In this document: one piece after another, positions 43,741 to 53,390 of the stretch
Numbering within the stretch: the stretch's first letter is position 1
Layout: every line of letters begins with the position of its first letter
DNA from: Massilia putida
GTDB taxonomy: Bacteria; Pseudomonadota; Gammaproteobacteria; Burkholderiales; Burkholderiaceae_D
Direction of reading: 5' to 3'
NCBI RefSeq assembly: GCF_001941825.1
Contig: NZ_CP019036.1
Location: 14,167-78,166 of the forward strand
Length of the DNA stretch: 64,000 nt
Position numbers and translations under genes: made by a program
Notes under the pieces: model-generated
Databases searched by the model: none
Told to the model about the DNA's origin: nothing
The model's input: the letters and a program-made list of their open reading frames with translations, nothing else

Positions 43741-45099
43741 TCAGCAGTCCGCCGATGGTTGGCGATAGATGAACGCCAGTCCGCTGGCGGCGTCGGACCT
43801 GAGGTTGCGCAGGGTGACCGTCCCGCCGAGGCGCGCCGCCGCCGCGCGGACAATGGCCAAACCCAGGCCGCTGCCGGGCTGGCCGGATCCAGGAATCCTG
43901 AAGAATGGATCGAACACACGCGATAACTGCTCCGGTGGGATGCCCGGCCCCGTGTCGTCGACTTGGAACACGGCGTCATCGCCGTCCGGGTATAGGCGCA
44001 CATCGACCTTGCCGCCGGACGGCGTGTACAAGACTGCGTTTTCGATCGCGTTTCTCGCCAGTGCTCGGAAATCGTGCTCGCTGCCCAGCAAGGTCAGTTC
44101 GTCACCAACGACGAGGCCGAGGTCGACGCCTTTCGCATCCGCGACAGGAAAGACTTCGGCGATCGCCTCAACGACAACGGGGCGTCCGTCAAATCGCACA
44201 GGCGCATGCACAGAAGGAGCTTGCATGCCGGCGAGCGAGAGCAACTGTTCGACGACCATTCGCATGCGTTCCAGTCCTGCACCAATCGGAGAGAGGGTCG
44301 CCTGCAGGGCAGGAGAAGCTTCAGGGCCGCCCAAGGCATTTTCCAAGTGCAGTGTCATGGCCGTGACTGGCGAGCGCAATTCGTGTGCGGCCGAGGCGAC
44401 AAATTGCCGGTGCTTCGACACCGCGCTGTCGACGCGTTCCAGCAGGCGGTTCGTCGCGGCGACGAAGGGAATGATTTCAGCCGGCACCGCCGTCATTCCC
44501 AGCGGTTCGAAATCGCCATTGCCCTTCTGGTCCACCTGGTGGGCGACCTCGCCGACCTTCTCCAGCAGCACCCGGACCAGGATCGCGGTCAGCAGCACGA
44601 GTATCGGAATCACGATGAGAAAAGGCACGAGGGTCCGCAAGGCACTGTCGCGCGCGATCTCGTCGCGCGCAGACGTACGCTGCGCCACCGCGAGGCCATG
44701 TTCACTGTCGATCGTCCTGGCGTACAGGCGCCAGGATTCCCCTCGCGACTGCACTGTGTGCAAGCCATCGGTCAGGTTGGCCGGCAGGGTCAGCATCAGG
44801 TCGGGTGTCCTGACCAGCGTCCCGCCCTTGAACGTGCGGATGACCCAGATCCGCATTTCCGGCTCATCGTTGGCCGAAGGCTGTGCCTCGGACGAAACGA
44901 CGGTTCTGTTCTTCAGTTGCACGAGCTGGGCGATCTCCCGCAATTCGTCATCTTGTAAATCCTTGGCCTCGTCGAAAGCAAATTGGAACGACACGAAAGC
45001 GCCTATGATTCCGACCACAAGGATTGCGCTGCAGATGGACGCGGACAGCATCGAGCGCAGGGAGCGAGAGCGCGTCACGGTTCTTTTGGAATCATCCAT
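43741..45099 (-). CDS. Sensor histidine kinase (QseC/PmrB-like)
   Basis: A 452-residue membrane kinase with two transmembrane helices (SASICSAILVVGIIGAFVSF, TLVPFLIVIPILVLLTAILVRVLL) around a periplasmic sensor, H-box AHELRSPVTA, and an ATPase with N-box, DTGPGIPPEQLSRVFDPFFR and GSGLGLAIVRA. It is thought to sense metal or cationic stress. The ATG at 45099 has a G-rich site just upstream; an ATG at 45114 is an alternative that overlaps the regulator gene. Confidence 0.9.
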   Translation of the reverse strand: MDDSKRTVTRSRSLRSMLSASICSAILVVGIIGAFVSFQFAFDEAKDLQDDELREIAQLVQLKNRTVVSSEAQPSANDEPEMRIWVIRTFKGGTLVRTPDLMLTLPANLTDGLHTVQSRGESWRLYARTIDSEHGLAVAQRTSARDEIARDSALRTLVPFLIVIPILVLLTAILVRVLLEKVGEVAHQVDQKGNGDFEPLGMTAVPAEIIPFVAATNRLLERVDSAVSKHRQFVASAAHELRSPVTAMTLHLENALGGPEASPALQATLSPIGAGLERMRMVVEQLLSLAGMQAPSVHAPVRFDGRPVVVEAIAEVFPVADAKGVDLGLVVGDELTLLGSEHDFRALARNAIENAVLYTPSGGKVDVRLYPDGDDAVFQVDDTGPGIPPEQLSRVFDPFFRIPGSGQPGSGLGLAIVRAAAARLGGTVTLRNLRSDAASGLAFIYRQPSADC

Positions 45100-45100
45100 C

Positions 45101-45736
45101 CTACCCCCTGACATTCTTGATGACGCTGCTGTCGAGCTTTCGGCGCAGATTATGGATCAGGAATTCGATCGCATTGCTCTCGACTTCCTCGTTCCAGCCG
45201 TAGATCCGCTGTTCCAGCTCACCACGCGACAGAATCATGCCGGGCCGTCGAAGGAACTCGTGCAGGACGGCGAATTCGCGCGGTGACAGCTGGCGCGCTT
45301 CGCCGCCGTAGGTCACCTCGTGGCGGGACGGGTCCAACGTCAGGCGCCCGTTGCGCAATACCGTCTGGACGTCGGATCCCTGCCGGCGCACCTGCGCGCG
45401 CACGCGGGCGAGCAGTTCGCCCACATGGAAGGGTTTTACCAGATAGTCGTCGGCACCTGCATCAAGGCCGTCGATACGTTCCTCGACAGCGGCGCGGGCC
45501 GTCATCACCAGGACCGGCACCGCATTGCGGCTGGCTCGCAAGCCTCGCAATACGTCGAGTCCATCCCTACCGGGCAGGGTCAGGTCTAGCAGGACCAGCG
45601 CGTACTTCTCCACCGTGGCCGCCGTCAGTGCAGCATTCCCTTCCTGGACCCAGTCGACTGTATAGCCGGCATTGCACAGCGCCTTCTCGACGGCGCTACC
45701 GATGGACAGGTCGTCTTCGACCAACAACACCCGCAT
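45101..45736 (-). CDS. OmpR-family response regulator with truncated C-terminus
   Basis: A 211-residue regulator. Receiver domain with phospho-Asp in LVLLDLTLPG and Lys in YLVKPFH, then a winged-helix DNA-binding domain. It ends SSVIKNVRG, missing the final VGW-type strand. In the other frame the sequence goes on as VGWMIPKEP and then stops, so loss of one G from a run of now five (45104-45108) removed about 8 residues. The wing may be damaged. It faces the RND efflux operon and likely binds the repeated boxes at 45781. Confidence 0.88.
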   Translation of the reverse strand: MRVLLVEDDLSIGSAVEKALCNAGYTVDWVQEGNAALTAATVEKYALVLLDLTLPGRDGLDVLRGLRASRNAVPVLVMTARAAVEERIDGLDAGADDYLVKPFHVGELLARVRAQVRRQGSDVQTVLRNGRLTLDPSRHEVTYGGEARQLSPREFAVLHEFLRRPGMILSRGELEQRIYGWNEEVESNAIEFLIHNLRRKLDSSVIKNVRG

Positions 45737-45780
45737 ATCGCTCCTTCTTGAATTTTGTCGGCCGAGATTGTCATTGCAGA

Positions 45781-45816
45781 CTTAGTAAATACTTAGCGTG
45801 CTAAGGGTTTGCTAAG
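45781..45816. promoter_or_regulatory. Response-regulator boxes between divergent operons
   Basis: CTTAG at 45781 and 45792, and CTAAG at 45801 and 45812. Each pair has 11-bp period (one helical turn) and the two pairs are mirror images. This is the PmrA/QseB type of binding site and would serve both directions. Confidence 0.75.
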
Positions 45817-45859
45817 TCTGGGACGTTATTTTTCCGGCACCTCACGATTTCGATGCTCC

Positions 45860-47266
45860 ATGCCAGAGACACCGCCATCTTTCCCCTGCCCGCGCAGCGT
45901 CATGCTGCCGCTCGTCCTATGCATGTTGCTTTCCGGATGCGCGGTCCAACGCTACGTCGCAATGCCGTTTGACGCGGGGACGAGCGCTAAGGCACTGGCA
46001 GCTCGCTCTCTGGACGCAGAAGACCTGCGGAAGTATATCCAGGCCGGGCATCAGGGCAGCCTGCCACTCGAATGGCCGCCACGCCAGTGGACACTGGACC
46101 TGTTGACACAGGTAGCCTTTCACTTCAATCCCGACCTGGAGGCGGCACGGGCTAAACTGGCCGCAGCGGAAGCGGCAGTGACCACGGCCAGACAGGTCCC
46201 CAATCCAACCTTGCAGGTGCCTCTGCAATATGCGCTGATCCCCAAGGATGGCGAATCGTCATGGACGCTGGGGCTGGCGTTGGATGTGCCGATCGAAACC
46301 CAGGGCAAACGAGGGTTTCGTGTGGCCGTTGCGTCCCATCAAGCCACTGCCGCGCGCTTGCAGTTGGCAAGCATCGGATGGGATGTGCGCAGCCGCTTGC
46401 GGCAGCAGCTCCTGGTGTTGTGGGCGAGTACGGAGAAAGCGCGGCTGCTCCAACAGCAGGTCGAGCTAGACCAGTCGCTGGTTGCCCTGCTCCAGCGGCG
46501 GCTGCGCGAAGGATATATCTCGGCCCGTGAAGTGAACCAGCAGCAGCTCGCGCTGATCCAGTCGAGCACCGACCTGCTGAACGCCCGTAAGGAAGCTCGC
46601 GGCGCACGCATCGAAGTAGCGGGCCTGCTCGGACTGAACTCGCATGCCCTGGATGGAATCGAGCTGGACCTGGGCGAGTTCGTGCAGCCGGATCCTCCGC
46701 TTCCGGCTGCCGAACTGAAGACCCTGGTCTTGCAAAACCGTGCGGATGTGAGGGCGGCGCTGGAAGGCTACGAGGCGAGCCAGTCGGCCCTGCAGCTCGA
46801 AGTCGCCAAACAATACCCGGACATCCACCTCGGCCCTGGCTACACCTTCGACCAGGGAGTCAGGAAGCCCGGATTCGATTTTACCGGCATTGAACTTCCG
46901 CTGTTCAACCGGAACGAAGGACCGATCGCGGAAGCCAGTGCACGACGGCAGGAAGCAGCGGCCGGCGTCCGGCAGGCGCAAACCAAGGCGTGGACCGAGC
47001 TGGATGGCGCTATGACGGCCTACCGCATCGCGCGCGACGCCCTGCGCGAGGCCGACCAGCAATTCCTCGTCCAGCAGGAACAACTGGCAGCTACAAGACG
47101 CGCTTTCAAGTTGGGTGAGGACGATCGCGTATCGCTGGAAGCGAACCGAAAGACGGAACTCTCTGCCCGCCTTGCCTTGTTCGACGCATCCCTCCAGGTA
47201 CAACAGGCGCTGGGGCGAATCGAAGATGCAATCCAACGTCCTCTGGCATCCGAATCGAAGAAATGA
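45860..47266 (+). CDS. CzcC-like outer-membrane efflux channel (TolC family)
   Basis: A 468-residue outer-membrane factor of a tripartite RND system. It has a signal with lipobox LLSGC, two OEP repeats with helices (TLDLLTQVAFHFNPDLEAARAKLAAAEAAV, and again from AELKTLVLQNRADVRAALEGYEASQSALQLEVAKQYPDI), and the usual GYTFDQG motif. The start at 45860 is used because an earlier ATG would lie within the regulator boxes; the ATG at 45902 is also possible. Confidence 0.85.
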   Translation: MPETPPSFPCPRSVMLPLVLCMLLSGCAVQRYVAMPFDAGTSAKALAARSLDAEDLRKYIQAGHQGSLPLEWPPRQWTLDLLTQVAFHFNPDLEAARAKLAAAEAAVTTARQVPNPTLQVPLQYALIPKDGESSWTLGLALDVPIETQGKRGFRVAVASHQATAARLQLASIGWDVRSRLRQQLLVLWASTEKARLLQQQVELDQSLVALLQRRLREGYISAREVNQQQLALIQSSTDLLNARKEARGARIEVAGLLGLNSHALDGIELDLGEFVQPDPPLPAAELKTLVLQNRADVRAALEGYEASQSALQLEVAKQYPDIHLGPGYTFDQGVRKPGFDFTGIELPLFNRNEGPIAEASARRQEAAAGVRQAQTKAWTELDGAMTAYRIARDALREADQQFLVQQEQLAATRRAFKLGEDDRVSLEANRKTELSARLALFDASLQVQQALGRIEDAIQRPLASESKK

Positions 47267-47269
47267 CAT

Positions 47270-48303
47270 ATGCCCAAGATTAAACTCGCCAAGGTTTTGT
47301 TTTTGATGTCGCCAACGATTCTGGCGCTCGCGCTGGTGTCAGCCCATTGGATCAGCAAGAAGGAGCGATCAAGCGAGGCCGAGCGCGAAGCACCGATCCA
47401 CAAGACGTTCGCGATCGAGGTCGACGATGGATTGACGACGCTGACCGTGGACGAAGCTGCCCAGGCGCATAGCGGCATTCAGACGGCCGCGCTGGCGGCG
47501 GCGCAGGCAACGGACGGCCCCGCCCTCTACGGCACGGTGATCGACTTGCAGCCCCTGTTCGACCTCGCCACCCGCTATGCGGCCGGCGCGGCAGACTTGC
47601 GCGCTGCGCAGGCGGAACTCGCGCAACGCGAAGCGGAACTGAAACGCGTACAGGCCCTGTATGACGACAAGCAGAACGTCTCGCGCAAAGCCCTGGATGC
47701 GGCGCACGCCGATGCCGAGGCGTCGAAAGCCAAGGCCAGCGCTGCGCAGATCGCCGTCACTGCCGTAGGAACGGCCCTACGGCAGCAATTCGGGCCGCGC
47801 GTCGCCGCCTGGGCTATGGCGCCGGCATCGCCCGAGCTAACCAGCTTAACGAACAGGACGGCGGTCCTGGTGCGTGTCGTGCTCTCGTCCCCAAACGACG
47901 TAGCGCCACAGCGCTTGACGCTGTCGGTCGATATGAGCGCCCCAGTGGAAGCCCGCTTGATCTCCACATCGCCGCAGACGGATCCGGCCATGCAGGGCCA
48001 AGCCTGGCTGTATCGGGCGGATGCGCCATTGGCGGTTGGCGCCCGCCTGGCTGGCCGTAGCGGCGCGCAACAGCGTTCGGGCGTGCGAATTCCTAGTGAA
48101 GCGGTCGTGTGGTACGGCGGCCAGCCTTGGGCCTACGTGCGCAAGAGCGCGAAGGAGTTCGAGCGGCGTCCGATTGTTCAGGCGACGCCCTCGGGCAATT
48201 CGTTTGTGGCTCTCAAAGGCTTCGATGCCGGCGAAGCGGTCGTGGTGCAGGGGGGCAACTGTTGCTATCAGAAGAGAGCCGCGCCTTGCTCAGCAGCGAC
48301 TGA
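47270..48303 (+). CDS. CzcB-like membrane fusion protein with 3' frameshift
   Basis: Periplasmic adaptor of the RND pump: N-terminal anchor (LMSPTILALALVSAHW), a helical hairpin (DLRAAQAELAQREAELKRVQALYDDKQNVSRKALDAA), lipoyl-like and barrel parts. After GEAVVVQGG the frame departs from the family. In the next frame it continues QLLLSEESRALLSSD and stops at 48303, the normal end. One base appears lost from a G-run (48250-48255). As the sequence stands the frame runs on into the RND gene, making a 1,382-residue fusion. Confidence 0.8.
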
Positions 48304-48316
48304 CAGGCGTCCCACT

Positions 48317-51300
48317 ATGCTCACACCCATCATTGAATTTTCCGTACGCCTGCGCGGCGTGATCTTTGCCCTGGCTTGCCTGGTCGCGGGCTACGGCGTA
48401 TATGCGCTGACCCAGTCGCGCCAAGACGTGTTCCCCGAGTTCGCGCCGCCGCTCGTCAGCATCCAGACCGAGGCCCCGGGTCTGTCGGCCGAGCAGGTCG
48501 AGCAACTGGTGACGCAGCGCGTCGAGAACGTGCTCGGCGGATCGATCGGCCTGCAATCGATGCGCTCGCAATCGATCCAGGGGGTCTCGGTGGTCAACCT
48601 CATCTTTGACGACACGGTCGACATCCAGCGCGCGCGCCAGACGGTGGCCGAACAAGTCTCAACGCTGGCCGGCAGCCTGCCCGCCGGCGTAGCGGTACCC
48701 AAGATGACGCCGCTGAGTTCCTCGACCAGCGTGACGCTGGCTATCGGGTTGACCTCGTCCAAGCGCTCGCTAATGGACCTACGCAGCTTTGCCGAATGGA
48801 CCTTGAAACCAAGACTGCTGGCCAGTCCCGGCGTTTCCGACATCGGTATCTACGGCGGCGAGATTAAGCAGTATCAGATCCAGGCCGATCCGGCGAAGCT
48901 GGTGCGCTACGGGCTGTCGCTCCAGGACGTTATTGCGGCCGCCAGGCGGGCGACCGGCATCCTCGGTTCGGGCGTCATCGATACGGCCAACCAGCGCCTA
49001 GTGTTGGACACGGTAGGCCAGCTTACAAACGCGGAGCAACTGGGCCAGGTGGTCCTGTTGCAGAAGAACGGGGCCGTTGTGCGCCTGGCCGACGTCGGCA
49101 AGGTCGTGGCCGGGCAGGAAACGCCAGTCAGCGGCGCGACCATCCAGGGCCGGCCTGGCGTCATCCTCATGGTCAGCAACCAGTACGGCTCGGACATCGT
49201 CAGCGTCACTAGGAACGTAGAAAGCCGCCTGGCCGCCATGAAGCAAGTGTTCGCTTCCGAGGGCATTGACTTGCATCCCAGCCTGTTTCGTCCTGCCGAT
49301 TTCATTGCCACATCGACCACCCACCTGCGCAATGCCTTGCTGGTCGGTGCGGCGCTAGTCGTCATCGTATTGTTCCTATTCCTGTTCAACGTGCGCACGG
49401 CGCTGATCTCGGTGACGGCCATTCCGTTGTCCCTCCTCACGGCGCTTATCGTGCTGTACCACTTCAAGGTACCGCTGAACACGATGACGTTGGGCGGCTT
49501 GGCCATCGCGCTGGGCGAGGTTGTCGACGACGCCATCATCGACGTGGAAAACATCTACCGCCGCCTACGGGAAAATCGCCATCTGCCGCAGCCACATCCA
49601 GTTGCCGACGTGGTCATCGCGGCGTCCACCGAAGTGCGCGGCGCCGTCATCTACGCCACGTTCACCGTGGCGGCAATCTTCCTACCAGTGCTGACCCTGT
49701 CTGGCGTGTCCGGCAAGCTGTTCGCGCCTCTCGGCATGGCCTATATCCTGGCTATCATGGCGTCGTTGCTGGTGGCACTGACGTTGACCCCAGCGCTGTG
49801 CTACGCGCTGCTTGCGGGACAGACCGAGGACAAGGCAGAGCCGCGCGCCTACCGCTGGCTGAGGACGCGCTACGTGACCGTCCTGGGCCAGGTCGAGGCC
49901 CATTGGGGCGTCGCCTTGACGGTGTTTGGTGGATTCCTTCTCGCGGCGCTCATCGCTCTGCCATTCTTCACCCGCGAATACCTGCCGGAACTGCGTGAAG
50001 GTCATTTTATCCTGCACATGCAGGCAGCTCCGGGCACCTCGATTCAGGAATCGATGCGCGTGGGCGAACGCGTCAGCCATGCATTGCTGGAGGTGCCCAA
50101 CGTCCGCACGGTGGCCCAGCGGGTCGGCAGGACCGCCCAAGGCATCGACGTATTTGGACCACAGTACAGCGAATTCGAGGTCGGCCTCACGCAGGGGCTG
50201 GGCGCGGAAGAACAGGAACAGGCGCAGGCCGCCCTCCGCGCTAAGCTGGCGGATTTTCCCGGGCTCGTCTTCACCGCCGAGACCTTCCTGACCGAACGCG
50301 TGCAGGAAACGATCTCGGGATATACAGCGCCCGTCATCGTCAACATTTATGGTCCCGACCTGGACGTGCTGGACCGGATGGGTGCACAGGTAACGAAAGC
50401 CTTGAACGCCGTGCCGGGTGCGGCGGGCGTAACCCTGCAGGCGCCGGCGGCCCTGCCGGCGCTATCCATCCGGTTGCGTCACGACCAGCTCGCGCGCTGG
50501 GGACTAGCGCCCGTTGATGTGATGGAAGCCATCCAGACTGCCTACCAGGGGACCGCAGTCGCCCAGGTCTACGACGCCAACGCCGTGTATGGGGTCGTCG
50601 TTATCCTGGCAGACGAGGCGCGCCGCAGCCCTGAACAGATCGGCGAACTTCCGTTGAGGACGTCAGATGGCGTCGTCGTGCCGCTCGGTACGCTGGCCGA
50701 TATCCGCCAGACCGGCGGACGGTCACTGATCCTCCACGACAGCGCCCAGCGCCTGCAAACGGTCACTGCCCAGGTCAACGGCAAGCCGGTCGGCCAGTTC
50801 GTCGACGAGGCAAGGCGCAAGGTCGCTGCCGAGGTCAAGCTGCCCCAGGGTTACAGCATTGCCTTCGAGGGCGAGGCCCAGGCCCAGGCAAGCGCGCAGC
50901 GCGACCTCCTAATATACTTCGCGGTATCGGCGGTCGTCATTTGCCTGCTGGTCTTCCTCGCACTGCGTGATGCCCGAGGCCTCGTCCTCATGATGACAAA
51001 CCTGCCGTTCGCTCTCGTCGGCGGCGCGCTGACCGTGTTCGCGACCGGTGGCGTTATGACGCTCGGTTCGATGGTCGGGTTCGTAACGCTGTTCGGCATC
51101 ACACTGCGCAACTCTATCATGCTGATCTCTCATTATCAGCACCTCGTGCACCAGGAAGGCCATCGGTGGAACGCGGAAACGGCGACGCTGGGCGCCTCGG
51201 AGCGCCTGGCGCCGATCCTGATGACAGCGCTGGTGACGGGCCTAGGCCTGTTGCCTCTGGCGATCATGAGCGGCGAGCCGGGCAACGAGGTCGAAGGGCC

Positions 51301-51418
51301 GATGGCCGTGGTCATCCTGGGTGGACTGTTCACGTCGACGCTGCTCAACCTGCTCGTATTGCCAGCCCTTGCATTGCGGTTTGGCCGGTTCACGCCGCCA
51401 GCACAGACGGCACGCTAA
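48317..51418 (+). CDS. HME-type RND efflux pump (CzcA/CusA-like)
   Basis: A 1,033-residue inner-membrane proton/metal antiporter with 12 helices and two large periplasmic loops. It begins MLTPIIEFSVRLRGVI, has the family motif DVFPEFAPPLVSIQTEAPG and ends after LPALALRFGRF. In helix 4 the key motif reads ALGEVVDDAIIDVEN: compared with CzcA (DFGIIVDGAVVIVEN), the first Asp is replaced while the other two acidic residues are kept and extra Asp/Glu added. So it is an HME relative with altered proton relay; Zn/Co/Ni or Cu/Ag cannot be decided. Confidence 0.9.
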   Translation: MLTPIIEFSVRLRGVIFALACLVAGYGVYALTQSRQDVFPEFAPPLVSIQTEAPGLSAEQVEQLVTQRVENVLGGSIGLQSMRSQSIQGVSVVNLIFDDTVDIQRARQTVAEQVSTLAGSLPAGVAVPKMTPLSSSTSVTLAIGLTSSKRSLMDLRSFAEWTLKPRLLASPGVSDIGIYGGEIKQYQIQADPAKLVRYGLSLQDVIAAARRATGILGSGVIDTANQRLVLDTVGQLTNAEQLGQVVLLQKNGAVVRLADVGKVVAGQETPVSGATIQGRPGVILMVSNQYGSDIVSVTRNVESRLAAMKQVFASEGIDLHPSLFRPADFIATSTTHLRNALLVGAALVVIVLFLFLFNVRTALISVTAIPLSLLTALIVLYHFKVPLNTMTLGGLAIALGEVVDDAIIDVENIYRRLRENRHLPQPHPVADVVIAASTEVRGAVIYATFTVAAIFLPVLTLSGVSGKLFAPLGMAYILAIMASLLVALTLTPALCYALLAGQTEDKAEPRAYRWLRTRYVTVLGQVEAHWGVALTVFGGFLLAALIALPFFTREYLPELREGHFILHMQAAPGTSIQESMRVGERVSHALLEVPNVRTVAQRVGRTAQGIDVFGPQYSEFEVGLTQGLGAEEQEQAQAALRAKLADFPGLVFTAETFLTERVQETISGYTAPVIVNIYGPDLDVLDRMGAQVTKALNAVPGAAGVTLQAPAALPALSIRLRHDQLARWGLAPVDVMEAIQTAYQGTAVAQVYDANAVYGVVVILADEARRSPEQIGELPLRTSDGVVVPLGTLADIRQTGGRSLILHDSAQRLQTVTAQVNGKPVGQFVDEARRKVAAEVKLPQGYSIAFEGEAQAQASAQRDLLIYFAVSAVVICLLVFLALRDARGLVLMMTNLPFALVGGALTVFATGGVMTLGSMVGFVTLFGITLRNSIMLISHYQHLVHQEGHRWNAETATLGASERLAPILMTALVTGLGLLPLAIMSGEPGNEVEGPMAVVILGGLFTSTLLNLLVLPALALRFGRFTPPAQTAR

Positions 51419-51492
51419 ATGCTCATCGAGCATAAGGCCAGTCGGAGGCCTTGGAGAAAAGGCTGATTCGTGCGCAAAAAAATGGAGTTGAG

Positions 51493-51669
51493 ATGGAAAA
51501 GCCGTCAGGTGAAGAGAATTCACGTTATCAAGAACGCCGTAAAAGCGGCAAAACAGAGCAACGTAAGTCTGACAGGAAATGGTTAATTTTTTTAACTTGT
51601 CTCGTTGCCGTACTAATCACAATCTACGCGCTTATTTACATTATTCAAATACACACATTTTTAGACTAA
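51493..51669 (+). CDS. Small single-helix membrane protein
   Basis: A 58-residue protein with a charged N-terminus (KPSGEENSRYQERRKSGKT) and one C-terminal transmembrane helix (WLIFLTCLVAVLITIYALIYII). GGAG lies upstream. It follows the RND gene by 74 bp and could be a pump accessory protein. No family recognised. Confidence 0.55.
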   Translation: MEKPSGEENSRYQERRKSGKTEQRKSDRKWLIFLTCLVAVLITIYALIYIIQIHTFLD

Positions 51670-51764
51670 TCCGCCCGAGACTGCCCCAGCATCAGCCAGC
51701 CGGATTCACTGCGGTATTGACGCGGTCGACGGTCGTACCTGCGTTAGGGCCGCACGGACCGGAA

Positions 51765-51804
51765 GGGAGTGAATAGGGAAACGGGAAAAAAATTGGGCGC
51801 TAAG
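51765..51804. repeat. Internal Tn3-type inverted repeat
   Basis: A diverged 38-40-bp Tn3 end reading inward to the right, with CGGGAAAAAAA and GGGCGCTAAG. It marks the former left end of a 5-kb core transposon (tnpR-CDF-hepT-mntA-tnpA). No TATAGA duplication flanks it. The tnpR stop lies inside it. Confidence 0.75.
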
Positions 51805-52357
51805 CGGGCGTTGAAGCTGGCACCCAACGATAGAGGGTAGGGATCGAGACGCCGAGATTTTTTGCCACGTCCCTTGGCGGCACTCCACTAGCGAGAAGTT
51901 TCTTAGCCGAGGCAATTTTGCTGTCGGTCATTTTCGGCTTGCGGCCGCCTTTACGGCCAAGTTGTCTTGCGACTTCAAGTCCTGCACGTGTGCGCTCGAC
52001 GGTCAGTTCGCGCTCCATTTCAGCCAGGCTTGCCATGACGTGAAAGAAAAAGCGTCCGGATGGTGTGCCGGTGTCAATGGCATCGGTCAGGCTCCGGAAA
52101 TGAACACCTTGCTTGTAAAGCTCGCCGACCAGGTCGACCAACTGTTTGACGCTGCGGCCCAGACGATCCAGCTTCCACACCACAAGGGTATCGCCTTCGC
52201 GCAACAATTCGAAAGCCTTCGCCAAGCCGGGGCGGTCGGCGCGCGAGCCGCTCACTTTGTCCTCGAAGATTTTTTGGCACCCGAGCTTGGCCAGGGCTTC
52301 GCGCTGAAGCTCCAGATTCTGATCCGGCGTCGAGACCCGGGCATATCCAATCAACAT
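51800..52357 (-). CDS. tnpR: TnpR serine resolvase
   Basis: A 185-residue resolvase/invertase: active Ser in MLIGYARVSTPDQ, WKLDRLGRSVKQL, and a C-terminal helix-turn-helix (GVPPRDVAKNLGVSIPTLYRW). It resolves Tn3 cointegrates. It lies 8 bp after the CDF gene on the same strand and ends in the internal inverted repeat. Confidence 0.9.
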   Translation of the reverse strand: MLIGYARVSTPDQNLELQREALAKLGCQKIFEDKVSGSRADRPGLAKAFELLREGDTLVVWKLDRLGRSVKQLVDLVGELYKQGVHFRSLTDAIDTGTPSGRFFFHVMASLAEMERELTVERTRAGLEVARQLGRKGGRKPKMTDSKIASAKKLLASGVPPRDVAKNLGVSIPTLYRWVPASTPA

Positions 52358-52365
52358 GGCTTAGA

Positions 52366-53010
52366 TCACCGACGCTTGATTGCGACAACCTGTATCGCCG
52401 GCGCCCGCAACGCCTGCAACGATTGCCGCAGCACACCGAACGCGGAGTGCAGGAACAACACGGCGATGGCGCTGCCGACAACGATGTCGGGCCAGGGAGA
52501 GGACCATAAGTAGCTGCTGCCGGCGGCGAGTAGAACCCCGACGTTTGCGATCAGGTCGTTGCGGGAGCACAGCCAGGTCGAACTCATGTTGAGGTTGTCA
52601 CTACGGTGCCGGTACAGCAAGAAAAAGCATACGAGGTTAGCGCACAGTGCGAGAGCGCCGATGACACCCATCGTTGCAACGCCCGGCATTACTGGGGTAA
52701 GCATCTTATAAAATGCTTCCGTCAACACGCCGAGTCCGAAAACCAGCATGAACACCCCTTTGGCCAGCGCGGCGCCGGTCTGCCATTGTGTAGAACGTGC
52801 CAACACAAGCAGACTGAACCCATACACGAGGGCATCACCGAACATGTCAAGCGCATCGGCCAGCAGCGACGTGGAGTTGGCCAATAGGCCGGCCACGCCC
52901 TCGACCAGGAACATTGCGGCATTTATCACAAGCACGACCCACAGTACGCGGCTGTGATTCGCGCGCATCGCGGTCACTTCGCAACTCTTATTTTCACAGC
53001 ACCCAGTCAT
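52366..53010 (-). CDS. CDF cation transporter lacking the cytosolic domain
   Basis: A 214-residue membrane protein with the CDF metal motif [16 protein letters not shown] in helix 2 and [14 protein letters not shown] in helix 5. A Cys-rich start ([10 protein letters not shown]) may bind metal. The C-terminal cytosolic dimer domain is absent, a form known in Tn3-borne transporters. It overlaps hepT by ATGA. Confidence 0.82.
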   Translation of the reverse strand: MTGCCENKSCEVTAMRANHSRVLWVVLVINAAMFLVEGVAGLLANSTSLLADALDMFGDALVYGFSLLVLARSTQWQTGAALAKGVFMLVFGLGVLTEAFYKMLTPVMPGVATMGVIGALALCANLVCFFLLYRHRSDNLNMSSTWLCSRNDLIANVGVLLAAGSSYLWSSPWPDIVVGSAIAVLFLHSAFGVLRQSLQALRAPAIQVVAIKRR

Positions 53011-53390
53011 GGCGTCATTCCATTGTCATCGCGGCTTTCGTCGACATCCCGACGTACGGCAGGCAGTTGTTGAAGCAACTGCGGCAGCCACTCTTGTACC
53101 GTCTCCCACACCACATCGAGGTTGATATCGAAGTAGCCATGGGCCATGCGATTACGCATGTTGCGCATGCTGCGCCACGGAACGGCCGTGTGCATCTCGG
53201 TGAAATCAGGGTAGCCATCCATTACCTTCGTAGCCGCTTCGCCAATGATGATGAGGCTCATGATAACGGCCTGCTGGGTGCGCTTATCGACCAGGAAGTC
53301 GGCCTTGGCCAAGCCGTCCACGAAGCTGCGCGCATCGGTGGCGGCCTGCTGTATGTGGTCGAGGTAATCGGGCAGTCGGTTTTCGCTCAT
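53007..53390 (-). CDS. hepT: HepT-like HEPN toxin
   Basis: A 127-residue HEPN-domain RNase toxin. The R-x4-H-x-Y motif is in RNRMAHGYF, and the N-terminal helices ([21 protein letters not shown]) are typical of DUF86. It pairs with the MNT antitoxin gene just upstream (ATGA overlap). It may add stability to the transposon. Confidence 0.88.
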   Translation of the reverse strand: MSENRLPDYLDHIQQAATDARSFVDGLAKADFLVDKRTQQAVIMSLIIIGEAATKVMDGYPDFTEMHTAVPWRSMRNMRNRMAHGYFDINLDVVWETVQEWLPQLLQQLPAVRRDVDESRDDNGMTP

